From Arenicola marina (lineage: Eukaryota > Annelida > Polychaeta > Arenicolidae), in contig OZ025249.1 of NCBI GenBank assembly GCA_964019135.1, positions 1,798,001 through 1,862,000 on the forward strand: a stretch of DNA of 64,000 bases, given 5' to 3'. Under the pieces are notes generated by a model. The model was given only the letters and a program-made list of their open reading frames with translations. It was not told where the DNA came from and searched no databases. Of this stretch, positions 35,536 through 46,290 are shown one piece after another; position 1 is the first letter of the stretch, and every line of letters begins with the position of its first letter. The translations under genes and the position numbers were made by a program.

Positions 35536-35883
35536 AACCAAGGTGTGACCCCCCCACTCCCCTCTTATTTGGCGGCTGTTAGGGTGTGACCCCCTCACCT
35601 CCCTTTTACTTGGCGGCTGTTAGGGTATGACCCACCCCTCTATCTCCCCCTTAATTGGCGACTGTCAGGGTGTGACCCCCCCCCACTCCCCCTTTCTTGG
35701 CGACTGTTAGGGTGTGACCTCCCCACCCCGCTCTTAATTGGCGGCGGTCAGAGTGTGACCCCCCCCCCCCACCTCCCTCTTACTTGGCGACTGTTAGGGT
35801 GTGACCCCCCTTACTGGCCGTCAGGGTATGACCCCCCCTCCACCCTTACTGGCCGACAGGGTATGACCCCCCCCCCCCCTTAC
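35536..35883 (-). repeat. 43-46 bp tandem copies of exon end plus donor
   Basis: About seven copies of TTACTTGGCGGCTGTTAGGG TGTGACCCCCC with C-run variation. On the - strand each carries GCCGCCAA/GTAAG, the end and donor of the SZT2 exon at 35884. This is junction-derived repetition again, with most copies diverged (TTAATTGGCG, TTTCTTGGCG) so that the donor is often broken. Confidence 0.88.
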
Positions 35884-36082
35884 TTGGCGGCCGCTGACTG
35901 CTCCAGCAGCAGGCTGTAGATGGGCGCCTGGTGGCCGTTGGTGTGTCCCAAGTAGTTGACCATATCGTCCCCCGCGGCCCCCAGCACCTGGGTGAGGGGG
36001 CAGGCCACGGTGGAGGACTGGACCGGACCCCCGCCCCCCTCCTGGTCACCCAGGGTATCCAGGTTAGACCCGACAGAAGCGT
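35884..36082 (-). CDS. SZT2: SZT2 internal exon
   Basis: The - strand acceptor is ATGTTTCCTCCTCCAG before 36082 and the donor is GCCGCCAA/GTAAGG at 35884/35883. It starts with two bases completing a codon from the exon at 45583 (Asn) and reads ASVGSNLDTLGDQEGGGGPV. It ends GHQAPIYSLLLEQSAA plus AA of a Lys codon. The Gly-rich start corresponds to the variable linker that precedes the HCRRDTLW region in vertebrate SZT2. 199 nt, phase 1 to phase 2. Confidence 0.85.
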
Positions 36083-36613
36083 CTGGAGGAGGAAACATGC
36101 CGACATTGACACCTCTGTACAGCGCGCACAAACACACACATCTCACGTACTGAAGGTCGTGCTCGTCATATTAATGCACAATTGTCTTTCTAGATAATGA
36201 GCTACCAATAGTAACACTGATTGCATGATAAGTTGACGGTCTCCCTAGCACAGCAAGGTAGAGGCTGATGACTCTCTTTACCTTTAAGTTATACTTAATA
36301 CATAGTTTGTTCCCAGGGATAACAATCAAAATGTTGAAATATTATATTAATGGTATAAATTACGTTAAGTATAGTGTATAATACTGGCAAGGGCAAGCTA
36401 AGCCAAAGGGTGTCGTTGAAGAATAGGAGCAAAGCACAGGAGAGAATCCCCGCCTTGGTAGGTCTGTCCCAGGGTCTTCCTATGAATGTTTGACCAATGA
36501 GACATCACTGCCCACACGGTAGGATCATCCCGTATAAGGATTTTCCTTATTTACCACATTAGTCTGCTTCTATCACGTGACAGAAAGACATGCACTGATT
36601 GGCCAAAGATTTG
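36083..36613. other. Unique intron sequence; possible promoter of nested gene
   Basis: AT-rich unique DNA in the SZT2 intron. On the + strand, close to the candidate ATG at 36614, there are CACGTG at 36574-36579 and an inverted CCAAT box ATTGG at 36598-36602. An in-frame TGA lies at 36596-36598. No transcription start can be fixed. No other gene seen. Confidence 0.35.
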
Positions 36614-36721
36614 ATGACCTATAAGTTTGACCAAGCGAAAAGAGAATGTTCTATTCCACCAGACAAGACCTATGGGGGTCATAAAATAGCCTATGGGTTT
36701 GTGTTAGCGCCTGTTCCGACG
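36614..36721 (+). CDS. Candidate nested gene, exon 1 (ATG, 36 codons)
   Basis: An open frame from ATG at 36614 (in-frame TGA 18 bases upstream) to a consensus donor CCGACG/GTAAGT at 36721/36722. Exactly 36 codons ending in phase 0. The peptide begins MTYKFDQAKRECSIPPDKTY and ends GFVLAPVPT. It lies on the strand opposite SZT2 inside a 9.5-kb intron. The base before ATG at -3 is T, a weak initiation context. No family recognised. The support is structural: open frame, donor, and in-phase joining to the exons at 37113 and 40646. Confidence 0.4.
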
Positions 36722-36738
36722 GTAAGTTTCTCATATGC

Positions 36739-37085
36739 GTGACCTAATAGGTCTATAAGACAGGGGAATAACAGTCGTGACCTAATAGGTCTATAAGACA
36801 GGGGAATAACAGTCGTGACCTAATAGGTCTATAAGACAGGGGAATAACAGTCGTGACCTAATAGGTCTATAAGACAGGGGAATAACAGTCGTGACCTAAT
36901 AGGTCTATAAGACGGGAATAACAGTCGTGACTTAATAGGTCTATAAGACAGGGGAATAACAGTCGTGACCTAACAGGTCTATAAGACAGGGGAATAACAG
37001 TCGTGACCTAACAGGTCTATAAGACAGGGGAATAACAGTCGTGACCTAATAGGTCTATAAGACAGGGGAATAACAGTCGTGTCCG
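36739..37085 (+). repeat. 38-bp minisatellite
   Basis: Nine copies of GTGACCTAATAGGTCTATAA GACAGGGGAATAACAGTC, starting 17 bp after the donor at 36722. One copy is shortened (GACGGGAATAACAG). Copies are nearly identical, so the array is young. The unit contains CCTAATAGG, a near palindrome. Confidence 0.93.
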
Positions 37086-37112
37086 AGTCGGACTTCTACT
37101 TCTTTTTTTTAG

Positions 37113-37274
37113 ACGGCTACCCATCTACACACGATCTATAACAGTGAGCGAGGTGGACACGTGGACGCGCTGGCCGTCCAGGGGGTCACCCCGCGGGCGG
37201 TCTACAGTGGCTGGTCAGGAGTAAAGCCCAACAACACTCTCAACATCACAACAACGACACGTGCACAACAACAG
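37113..37274 (+). CDS. Candidate nested gene, exon 2 (54 codons)
   Basis: The acceptor has a strong pyrimidine tract (ACTTCTTTTTTTTAG, ending 37112). The donor is CAACAG/GTAATA at 37274/37275. Exactly 162 nt, open in phase 0, reading TATHLHTIYNSERGGHVDAL then AVQGVTPRAVYSGWSGVK and ending TTTTRAQQQ. The - strand has stops in all frames I checked, which favours + strand coding. The GGHVDALAV...VYSG pattern loosely recalls a WD40 blade, but I would not rely on it. The donor and its flank are reiterated in the array that follows, as after proven exons in this window. Confidence 0.5.
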
Positions 37275-40195
37275 GTAATAGAGGCTAACAGTGACACTAG
37301 CGTGACGTATGCAGGTGGGTAATAGGCTAACAGTGACACTAGCGTCACGTGTGCACTTGGTTAATAGGCTAACAGGGACACCAGCGTGACGTTTGCAGGT
37401 GGGTAATAGGCTAACAGGGACACTAGCGTGACGTATGCAGTTGGGGGTAATAGGCTAACAGTGACACTAGCGTCACGTGTGCACTTGGTAATAGGCTAAC
37501 AGGGACACTAGCGTGACGTTTGCACGTGGGTAATAGGCTAACAGTGAAACTAGCGTGACGTGTGCACAGCGCGGGACCAGGACCGCATTAGGTAGCCACG
37601 TGTTTATGTGGGTAATAGGGGCTAACAGTGACACTAGCGTGACGTGCGCACAGCGAGGGACCAGGACCGCGTTAGGTAGCCACGTGTTCATGTGGGTAAT
37701 AGGGGCTAACAGTGACACTAGCGTGACGTGTGCACAGCGAGGGACAAGGATCGCGTTAGGTAGCCACGTGTTCATGTGGGTAATAGGGGCTAACAGTGAC
37801 ACTAGCGTGACGTGCGCACAGCGAGGGACAAGGACCGCGTTAGGTAGCCACGTGTTCATGTGGGTAATAGGGGCTAACAGTGACACTAGCGTGACGTGCG
37901 CACAGCGAGGGACCAGGACCGCGTTAGGTAGCCACGTGTTCATGTGGGTAATAGGGGCTAACAGTGACACTAGCGTGACGTGTGCACAGCGAGGGACAAG
38001 GATCGCGTTAGGTAGCCACGTGTTCATGTGGGTAATAGGGGCTAACAGTGACACTAGCGTGACGTGCGCACAGCGAGGGACAAGGACCGCGTTAGGTAGC
38101 CACGTGTTCATGTGGGTAATAGGGGCTAACAGTGACACTAGCGTGACGTGCGCACAGCGAGGGACCAGGACCGCGTTAGGTAGCCACGTGTTCATGTGGG
38201 TAATAGGGGCTAACAGTGACACTAGCGTGACGTGTGCACAGCGAGGGATCAGGACCGCGTTAGGTAGCCACGTGTTCACGTGGGTAATAGGGGCTAACAG
38301 TGACACCAGCGTGACGTGTGCACAGCGAGGGACAAGGACCGCGTTAGGTAGCCACGTGTTCACGTGGGTAATAGGGGCTAACAGTGACACTAGCGTGACG
38401 TGCGCACAGCGAGGGACCAGGACCGCGTTAGGTAGCCACGTGTTCACCTGGGTAATAGGGGCTAACAGTGACACTAGCGTGACGTGCGCACAGCGAGGGA
38501 CAAGAACCACGTTAGGCAGCCACGTGTTCAGCTGGGTAATAGGGGCTAACAGTGACACTAGCGTGACGTGTGCACAGCGAGGGACAAGAACCACGTTAGG
38601 CAGCCACGTGTTCAGCTGGGTAATAGGGGCTAACAGTGACACTAGCGTGACGTGTGCACAGCGCGGGACAAGGACCGCGTTAGGTAGCCACCTGTTCATG
38701 TGGGTAATAGGGGCTAACAGTTACACTAGCGTGACGTGTGCACAGCGAGGGACAAGGACCGCGTTAGGTAGCCAAGTGTTCATGTGGGTAATAGGGGCTA
38801 ACAGTGACACTAGCGTGACGTGTGCACAGCGAGGGACAAGGACCGCGTTAAGTAGCCACGTGATCATGTGGGTAATAGGGGCTAACAGTGACACTAGCGT
38901 GACGTGCGCACAGCGAGGGACAAGGACCGCGTTAGGTAGCCACGTGTTCACCTGGGTAATAGGGGCTAACAGTGACACTAGCGTGACGTGTGCACAGCGA
39001 GGGACAAGGACCGCGTTAGGTAGCCACGTGTTCACCTGGGTAATAGGGGCTAACAGTGACACTAGCGTGACGTGCGCACAGCGAGGGACCAGGACCGCGT
39101 TAGGTAGCCACGTGTTCACGTGGGTAATAGGGGCTAACAGTAACACTAGCGTGACGTGTACACAGCGAGGGACAAGGACCGCGTTAGGTAGCCACGTGTT
39201 CATGTGGGTAATAGGGGCTAACAGTGACACTAGCGTGACGTGCGCACAGCGAGGGACAAGGACCGCGTTAGGTAGCCACGTGTTCACGTGGGTAATAGGG
39301 GCTAACAGTACTAGCGTGACGTGCGCACAGCGAGGGACAAGGACCGCGTTAGGTAGCCACGTGTTCACGTGGGTAATAGGGGCTAACAGTGACACTAGCG
39401 TGACGTGCGCACAGCGAGGGAGGACAAGGACCGCGTTAGGTAGCCACGTGTTCATGTGGGTAATAGGGGCTAACAGTGACACTAGCGTGACGTGCGCACA
39501 GCGAGGGACAAGGACCGCGTTAGGTAGCCACGTGTTCACGTGGGTAATAGGGGCTAACAGTACTAGCGTGACGTGCGCACAGCGAGGGACAAGGACCGCG
39601 TTAGGTAGCCACGTGTTCACGTGGGTAATAGGGGCTAACAGTGACACTAGCGTGACGTGCGCACAGCGAGGGACCAGGACCGCGTTAGGTAGCCACGTGT
39701 TCACGTGGGTAATAGGGGCTAACAGTAACACTAGCGTGACGTGTACACAGCGAGGGACAAGGACCGCGTTAGGTAACCACGTGTTCATGTGGGTAATAGG
39801 GGCTAACAGTGACACTAGCGTGACGTGCGCACAGCGAGGGACAAGGACCGCGTTAGGTAGCCACGTGTTCACGTGGGTAATAGGGGCTAACAGTACTAGC
39901 GTGACGTGCGCACAGCGAGGGACAAGGACCGCGTTAGGTAGCCACGTGTTCACGTGGGTAATAGGGGCTAACAGTGACACTAGCGTGATGTGCGCACAGC
40001 GAGGGACAAGGACCGCGTTAGGTAGCCACGTGTTCACCTGGGTAATAGGGGCTAACAGTGACACTAGCGTGACGTGTGCACAGCGAGGGACAAGGACCGC
40101 GTTAGGTAGCCACGTGTTCACGTGGGTAATAGGGGCTAACAGTGACACTAGCGTGACGTGCGCAGAGCGAGGGACAAGGACCGCGCTAATTTGCT
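37275..40195 (+). repeat. 84-bp minisatellite starting at a + strand donor
   Basis: About five short 44-60 bp units, then some 31 copies of an 84-bp unit (GGTAATAGGGGCTAACAGTG ACACTAGCGTGACGTGCGCA through CGCGTTAGGTAGCCACGTGT). The units begin with the donor-like GTAATAGGGGC and early ones carry GCAG/GTGGGTAATAGG. The period is 28 codons, so an 891-codon frame on the + strand and 408/475-codon frames on the - strand are open. The lack of an independent start, and identical repeats, argue against a gene. Each unit also has GTGACGTG and CACGTG elements. Confidence 0.93.
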
Positions 40196-40264
40196 ATAAC
40201 AGTACCTTTTTGAAGAGTAATATAGTTTAACCAATAGAATGACGTCTTAACAGTAGTTTAATTT

Positions 40265-40628
40265 GTAGAATACACGGTCCGCGAGAAGCACGCGGTTTGC
40301 CAGAAGCATCCAGCTTGCCAGAAGCACGCGGTTTGCCAGAAGCATCCAGTTTGCTAGAAACACGCGGTTTGCCAGAAGCATCCAGCTTGCCAGAAGCACG
40401 CGGTTTGCCAGAAGCATCCAGTTTGCTAGAAACACGCGGTTTGCCAGAAGCATCCAGCTTGCCAGAAGCACGCGGTTTTCCAAAAGCACGGGGTTTGCGC
40501 GACGCACGCGGTTTGCGAGAAGCACCCGGTTTGCTTGAAGCATCCGGTTTGCTATAAGCACCCGGTTTGCTTGAAGCATCCGGTTTGCTATAAGCACCCG
40601 GTTTGCTATAAGCACCCGGTTTCCTAGC
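40265..40628. repeat. 18-bp minisatellite (GCACGCGGTTTGCCAGAA)
   Basis: About 20 copies alternating GCACGCGGTTTGCCAGAA with GCATCCAGCTTGCCAGAA, and GCACCCGGTTTGCTATAA near the right end. Open frames in both directions are artefacts of the 18-bp period. Confidence 0.9.
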
Positions 40629-40645
40629 AGCACTCCACCTTTCAG

Positions 40646-40693
40646 CTGTATGTTTTTGCCCTAATTTCGGCCAAGAGGTATCACGGGGGCACT
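40646..40693 (+). CDS. Candidate nested gene, exon 3 (16 codons)
   Basis: The acceptor is CTCCACCTTTCAG (ending 40645) and the donor is GGCACT/GTAAGG at 40693/40694. 48 nt, phase 0 both ends, encoding LYVFALISAKRYHGGT. It is too short to be convincing alone. However, its last 15 bases and donor (GGTATCACGGGGGCACTGTA) are the evident template of the 20-bp array that follows, the same relation seen after the proven SZT2 exons. Joined to the exons at 36614 and 37113 it gives a 106-codon open frame. Confidence 0.4.
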
Positions 40694-43600
40694 GTAAGGC
40701 CTCACGGTGCAATGTGAGGTCTCACGGTGCAATGTGAGGTCTCACGGGACAATGTGAGGTCTCACAGGACAATGTGAGGTATCACGGGGCAATGTGAGGT
40801 CCTACGGGGCAATGTGAGGTTCTAGGGGGCAATGGGAGATCTCACGGGGCAATTTGATGTCTCAAGGGGCAATGTGAGGTTTTACGGGGCAATGTGAGGT
40901 TTTACGGGGCAATGTGAGGTTTCACGGGGCAATGTGAGGTATCACGGGGCAATGTGAGGTATCACGGGGCAATGTGAGGTTTCACGGAGCAATGTGAGTT
41001 CTCACGGGGCAATGTGAGGTATCACGGGGCAACGTGAGGTATCACGGGGCAATGTGAGGTTTCACGGGGCAATGTGAGGTATCACGGGGCAATGTGAGGT
41101 CTCACGGGGCAATGTGAGGTATCACGGGGCAATGTGAGGTCTCACGGGGCAATGTGAGGTTTCACGGGGCAATATGAGGTTTCACGGTGCAATGTGAGGT
41201 TTGACGGAGCAACGCGAGGTTTGACGGAGCAATGTGAGGTTTCACGGGGCAATGTGAGGTTTCACGGGGCAATGTCAGATTTCACGGAGCAACGCGAGGT
41301 ATCACGGGGCAATGTGAGGTCTCACGGAGCAATGTGAGGTTTTACGGGGCAACGTGAGGTATCACGGGGCAATGTGAGGTTTTACGGGGCAACGTGAGGT
41401 ATCACGGGGCAATGCGAGGTCTCACGGGGCAATGTGAAGTTTCACGGAGCAATGTGAGGTCTCACGGGGCAATGTGAGGTATCACGGGGCATTGTGAGGT
41501 TTCACGGGGCAATGTGAGGTCTCACGGGGCAATGTGAGGTATCACGGGGCAATGTGAGGTATCACGGGGCAATGTGAGGTACCACGGGGCAATGTGAGCG
41601 TTCACGGAGCAATGTGAGTTCTCACGGGGCAATGTGAGGTATCACGGGGCAATGTGAGGTTTCACGAAGCAATGTGAGGTATCACGGGGCACTTTGAGGT
41701 ATCACGGGGCAATGTGAGGTTTCATGGAGCAATGTGAGTTCTCACGGGGCAATGTGAGGCATCAAGGGGCAATGTGAGGTCTCACGGGGCAATGTGAGGT
41801 TTCACGGGGCAATGTGAGGTATCACGGGGCAATGTGAGGTCTCACGGGGCAATATGACGTTTCAAGGGGCAATATGAGGTTTCACGGTGCAATGTGAGGT
41901 TTCACGGAGCAACGCGAGGTTTCACGGAGCAATGTGAGGTTTCACGGAGCAATGTGAGGTTTCACGGAGCAACGAGAGGTATCACGGGGCAATGTGAGGT
42001 CTCACGGGGCAATGTGAGGTTTTACGGGGCAACGTTAGGTATCACGGGGCAATGTAAGGTATCACGGGGCAATGCGAGGTTTCACGGGGCAATGTGAGGT
42101 CTCACGGGGCAATGTGAGGTTTCACGAAGCAATGTGAGGTATCACGGGGCACTATGAGGTATCACGGGGCAATGTGAGGTATCACGGGGCAATGTGAGGT
42201 CCCACGGGGCAATGCGAGGTTTCAGGGGGCCACGTGAGGTTTCATGGAGCAATGTGAGTTCTCACGGGGCAATGTGAGGTTTCATGGAGCAATGTGAGTT
42301 CTCACGGGGCAATGTGAGGTATCACGGGGCAATGTGAGGTCCTACGGGGCAATGTGAAGTCTCACGGGGCAATGTGAGGTCTCACAGGGCAATGTGAGGT
42401 CTCATGGTGCAATGTGAGGTCTCACGGGGCAATGTGATGTCTCACGGGGCAATGCGAGGTTTCACGGGGCAATGTGAGGTTTCACGGAGCAACGCGAGGT
42501 ATCACGGGGCAATGTGAGGTCCCACGGGGCAATGTGAGGTCTCACGGGGCAATGTGAGGTTCCACGTGGCAATGTGAGGTATCACGGGGCAATGTGAGGT
42601 ATTACGGGGCAATGTGAGGTCCCACGGGGAAATGTGAGGTCTCACGGGGCAATGTGAGGTTTCACGGGGCAATGTGAGGTCTCACGGGGCAATGTGAGGT
42701 CTCACGGGGCAATGTGAGGTTTCACGGAGCAATGTGAGGTATCACGGGGCAATGTGAGGTCTCACGGGGCAATGTGAGGTGTCACGGGGCTATGTGAGGT
42801 CTCACGGGGCAATGTGAGGGGCAATGTGAGGTCTCACGGGGCAATGTGAGGTTTCACGTGGCAATGTGGGGTATCACGGGGCAATGTGAGGTCTCACGGG
42901 GCAATGTGAGGTGTCACGGGGCTATGTGAGGTCTCACGGGGCAATGTGAGGGGCAATGTGAGGTCTCACGGGGCAATGTGAGGTTTCACGTGGCAATGTG
43001 GGGTATCACGGGGCAATGTGAAATATCACGGGGCTATGTGAGGTTTCAAGGGGCAATACGAGGTTTCACGGGGCAATGCGAGGTATCACGGGGCAATGTG
43101 AGGTATCACGGGGCAATGTGAGGTTTCACGGGGCAATGTGAGGTCTCACGGGGCAATGTGAGGTATCACGGGGCATTGTGAGGTTTCACGGGGCAATGTG
43201 AGGTCTCACGGGGCAATGTGAGGTATTACGGGGCAATGTGAGGTATCACGGGGCAATGTGAGGTATCACGGGGCAATGTGAGGTACCACGGGGCAATGTG
43301 AGCTCTCACGGAGCAATGTGAGTTCTCACGGGGCAATGTGAGGTATCACGGGGCAATGTGAGGTTTCACGAAGCAATGTGAGGTATCACGGGGCACTGTG
43401 AGGTATCACGGGGCAATGTGAGGTTTCATGGAGCAATGTGAGTTCTCACGGGGCAATGTGAGGCATCAAGGGGCAATGTGAGGTCTCACGGGGCAATGTG
43501 AGGTTTCACGGGGCAATGTGAGGTATCACGGGGCAATGTGAGGTCTCACGGGGCAATATGACGTTTCAAGGGGCAATATGAGGTTTCACGGTGCAATGTG

Positions 43601-44832
43601 AGGTTTCACGGAGCAACGCGAGGTTTCACGGAGCAATGTGAGGTTTCACGGAGCAATGTGAGGTTTCACGGAGCAACGAGAGGTATCACGGGGCAATGTG
43701 AGGTCTCACGGGGCAATGTGAGGTCTCACGGGGCAACGTTAGGTATCACGGGGCAATGTAAGGTATCACGGGGCAATGCGAGGTCTCACGGGGCAATGTG
43801 AGGTTTCACGAAGCAATGTGAGGTATCACGGGGCACTATGAGGTATCACGGGGCAATGGGAGGTATCACGGGGCAATGTGAGGTATCACGGGGCAATGTG
43901 AGGTCCCACGGGGCAATGCGAGGTTTCAGGGGGCCACGTGAGGTTTCATGGAGCAATGTGAGTTCTCACGGGGCAATGTGAGGTTTCATGGAGCAATGTG
44001 AGTTCTCACGGGGCAATGTGAGGTATCACGGGGAAATGTGAGGTCCTACGGGGCAATGTGAGGTCTCACAGGGCAATGTGAGGTCTCATGGTGCAATGTG
44101 AGGTCTCACGGGGCAATGTGATGTCTCACGGGGCAATGCGAGGTTTCACGGGGCAATGTGAGGTTTCACGGAGCAACGCGAGGTATCACGGGGCAATGTG
44201 AGGTCCCACGGGGCAATGTGAGGTCTCACGGGGCAATGTGAGGTTCCACGTGGCAATGTGAGGTATCACGGGGCAATGTGAGGTATTACGGGGCAATGTG
44301 AGGTCCCACGGGGAAATGTGAGGTCTCACGGGGCAATGTGAGGTTTCACGGGGCAATGTGAGGTCTCACGGGGCAATGTGAGGTCTCACGGGGCAATGTG
44401 AGGTTTCACGGAGCAATGTGAGGTATCACGGGGCAATGTGAGGTCTCACGGGGCAATGTGAGGTGTCACGGGGCTATGTGAGGTCTCACGGGGCAATGTG
44501 AGGGGCAATGTGAGGTCTCACGGGGCAATGTGAGGTTTCACGTGGCAATGTGGGGTATCACGGGGCAATGTGAAATATCACGGGGCTATGTGAGGTTTCA
44601 AGGGGCAATACGAGGTTTCACGGGGCAATGCGAGGTTTCACGGAGCAATGCGAGGTCTCACGGGGCAATGTGAAGTTTCACGGAGCAATGTGAGGTCTCA
44701 CAGGGCAATGTGAGGTTTCACGGAGCAATGTGAGGTCTCATGGGGCAAGGTTTCACGGGGCAATGTGAGGACTCACGAGGCAATGTGAGGTCTCACGGGG
44801 CAATGTGAGGTATCACGGGGCAATGCAAGGTC
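40694..44832 (+). repeat. 20-bp minisatellite (AATGTGAGGTATCACGGGGC), about 205 copies
   Basis: A strict 20-bp period with ATC/CTC/TTC and GGGG/GGAG variants. Each unit contains AAT/GTGAGG, matching the exon-3 donor region at 40694. Most CTC units also contain the palindrome GTGAGGTCTCAC. Blocks recur with an offset of 1704 bp (41894-42097 again at 43598-43801). A partial unit GTGAGGGGCAATGTGAGG marks the joints near 42820, 42948 and 44502. Confidence 0.95.
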
Positions 44833-45190
44833 TTGGTATGATAAGTAAAAAAGGCGAATGCCTAGACAGTTAATAATGAACGAAAATGCCAGCACGGCGC
44901 GCTTATGCAAGGGTTAGGGTTAGGGACACAATCTGCGAAATGCAGAAACAAACTGCAAACTGCAGAAAACACAATGCAAACTGAAGCACACAAACTGCAA
45001 ACTGAAACACACAAACTGCAAAACACATCCACACTGATGTTGCTTCCCGCTCCAAGAATCGTATTAAGTCTATTCAGCGATTAAAATCGTGAGAGCGAAA
45101 AGAGATTTCGGATTCTTGGTCGTCCATAAAAGCCACGAATAGGCAGCGCCCCCCGCGGCGAGTGACTGCACCAACCTGTGGCGGGACTTA
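44833..45190. other. Unique intron sequence with small repeats and a TTAGGG pair
   Basis: Contains AAGGGTTAGGGTTAGGGACA at about 44909-44928 (two telomere-type units) and then irregular CACACAAACTGCAAACTGAA repeats to about 45028. No gene is firmly seen. A short + strand frame after CCCGCTCCAAG (45058) ends at TGA after 11 codons and could be a terminal exon of the nested candidate, but this is weak. Confidence 0.4.
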
Positions 45191-45191
45191 C

Positions 45192-45233
45192 CGCAGAGCT
45201 CCGTACCCACTGAGGCAGACATCAGCATACCGG
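45192..45233 (-). CDS. SZT2: Possible 42-nt SZT2 microexon
   Basis: The - strand acceptor is GTGTCTCTGTTTCTAG before 45233 and the donor is CTGCG/GTAAGT at 45192/45191, both good. The 42-nt length is a multiple of three and the frame fits between the exons at 45583 (phase 1 end) and 36082. It would insert TGMLMSASVGTELC before DASVGSN. An internal acceptor (GTCTGCCTCAG) would give an 18-nt version, also in frame. SZT2 also joins without it. It overlaps a rival + strand frame at 45197. Confidence 0.4.
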
Positions 45234-45334
45234 CTAGAAACAGAGACACACAGCTGAAGCGGCCACAACACTGCCCAGGGTGGGTGGGGGGTCGCTTTAT
45301 TTATCAATGTAGTGGACGCGTACTTTACCAGTAA
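45197..45334 (+). CDS. Alternative: terminal exon of the nested candidate
   Basis: After CTTACCGCAG a phase-0 frame of 45 codons (SSVPTEADISIPARNRDTQL... ending GRVLYQ) runs to TAA at 45332-45334. It would close the nested gene at about 151 residues. The acceptor pyrimidine tract is poor, and the same bases can be read as an SZT2 microexon on the other strand. Only one of the two calls need be right. Confidence 0.2.
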   Translation, partial: SSVPTEADISIPARNRDTQLKRPQHCPGWVGGRFIYQCSGRVLYQ

Positions 45335-45582
45335 TGGTTGACTGAAGTGACTGATTACCGCTGGGTTTAGGGGTTACCTGAGGGTGCCTAACGTCCACGG
45401 GCCACGACATATGATAGGCATAGCAAACTAAAACAACTTCCCCGTCACGCGAAAAGGCACTTATTCAGAATGTTTAGCACTGAATGATGTAGTACCTCGT
45501 GTAATCGCTGGAGGGCTTCAGGTACGGACAGGTGCCTTGAGGTCTGGTGGGGTGAAGGGTTAAGGGGGGGGGGGTTACTCAC
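45335..45582. other. Unique intron sequence beside SZT2 donor
   Basis: Unique sequence, with a C-rich tract on the - strand just after the donor GTGAGTAACCCCC at 45582. No array adjoins this donor directly, unlike most others here. No gene seen. Confidence 0.5.
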
Positions 45583-45841
45583 TGGCGGGGTACATGCGGT
45601 TGGCGCTGTTCTTCAGCATGCCCAGCTTCTGTTCCAGCTTGTCCTTGGGGAACACGTCCTTCCTGTTGGTCAGCAACACCCAGAACTTGAGGCGCAGGTG
45701 GTTGAGGCAGGCCTCGCCGGGGGCCGGGTCGTGGGCGATAATGAGGCCGATGTGGTAGTCTCTGTGGTCGGCAGCGGCCATCTCCCCGTCCTCAGGGTGG
45801 TCAGGGCAGTCCACCTGGGTCACCAGCGCGTTCTCCAGGTC
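45583..45841 (-). CDS. SZT2: SZT2 internal exon (86 codons)
   Basis: The - strand acceptor is CCGCCCCCCCTCAG before 45841 and the donor is CCCGCCA/GTGAGT at 45583/45582. It starts in phase 0 with DLENALVTQVDCPDHPEDGE. It continues through RDYHIGLIIAHDPAPGEACL and LRLKFWVLLTNRKDVFPKDK L, and ends NRMYPA plus one base. From memory the vertebrate counterpart has DFDVSLLVCHSAAP and VLRLQFYVVLTSQRELFPRL at the same spacing. No frame break and unusually little repeat sequence at its edges. Confidence 0.9.
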
Positions 45842-46290
45842 CTGAGGGGGGGCGGGTATAGATCAAGGGAGTTACCCGGGCCGCATGTAGGAAGGCGGGG
45901 GGGGGGGGCGTACACAGGGGAGGGGGGTGACGTGTCAGCTGACCCAGGATAGCCTAGCAGAGCATCATGTAACATACTTCTGTCAAAGAAATCGCGTTAT
46001 TTGAAAACATAGAACCTGTGGACTAAATAAATCAGTTGTCAAGGACCCGATATTTTGGTTATCTCGTGTTTGAACCTTGATAAACCGACAAAAGCTCTGT
46101 AACCTGAATATACCTCTCTACATGTTGCACTACACAACCCGGGAGCCAGGCGTGAAGGCGATCTCACTGCGCGGTCTATACTGTCTTTATGATCCGACAT
46201 GGTGCACAGTACTTTAACACAGACCTTCTGCAACATACAATTAAAATGCTGAAACGGTCCCTTTCGCTAAATATTACAGTATATGATTTG
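45842..46290. other. Unique intron sequence between SZT2 exon and 30-bp array
   Basis: AT-rich unique sequence after a G-rich stretch (GGGGGGGGGGGCGTACACAG). It contains AATAAA on the + strand near 46026. No coding signal seen on either strand. Confidence 0.5.

Noticed and set aside
34702..35589. 295-codon + strand frame (GTRHHKYITQ repeats) as a histidine-rich protein
   Set aside because: It is the 30-bp repeat between two SZT2 exons; the - strand is open too, and no independent exon signals are seen.
37555..40230. 891-codon + strand open frame as a repeat-protein gene
   Set aside because: It is the translation of an 84-bp minisatellite whose period is a multiple of three; the opposite strand is equally open, and no splice sites or start context support it.
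40694..44832. CRISPR array
   Set aside because: Regular spacing but no unique spacers: the whole 20-bp unit is repeated. The setting is a eukaryotic intron without cas genes.
44909..44928. Telomere or fused chromosome end
   Set aside because: Only two TTAGGG-type units in ordinary intron sequence; too short to be telomeric.
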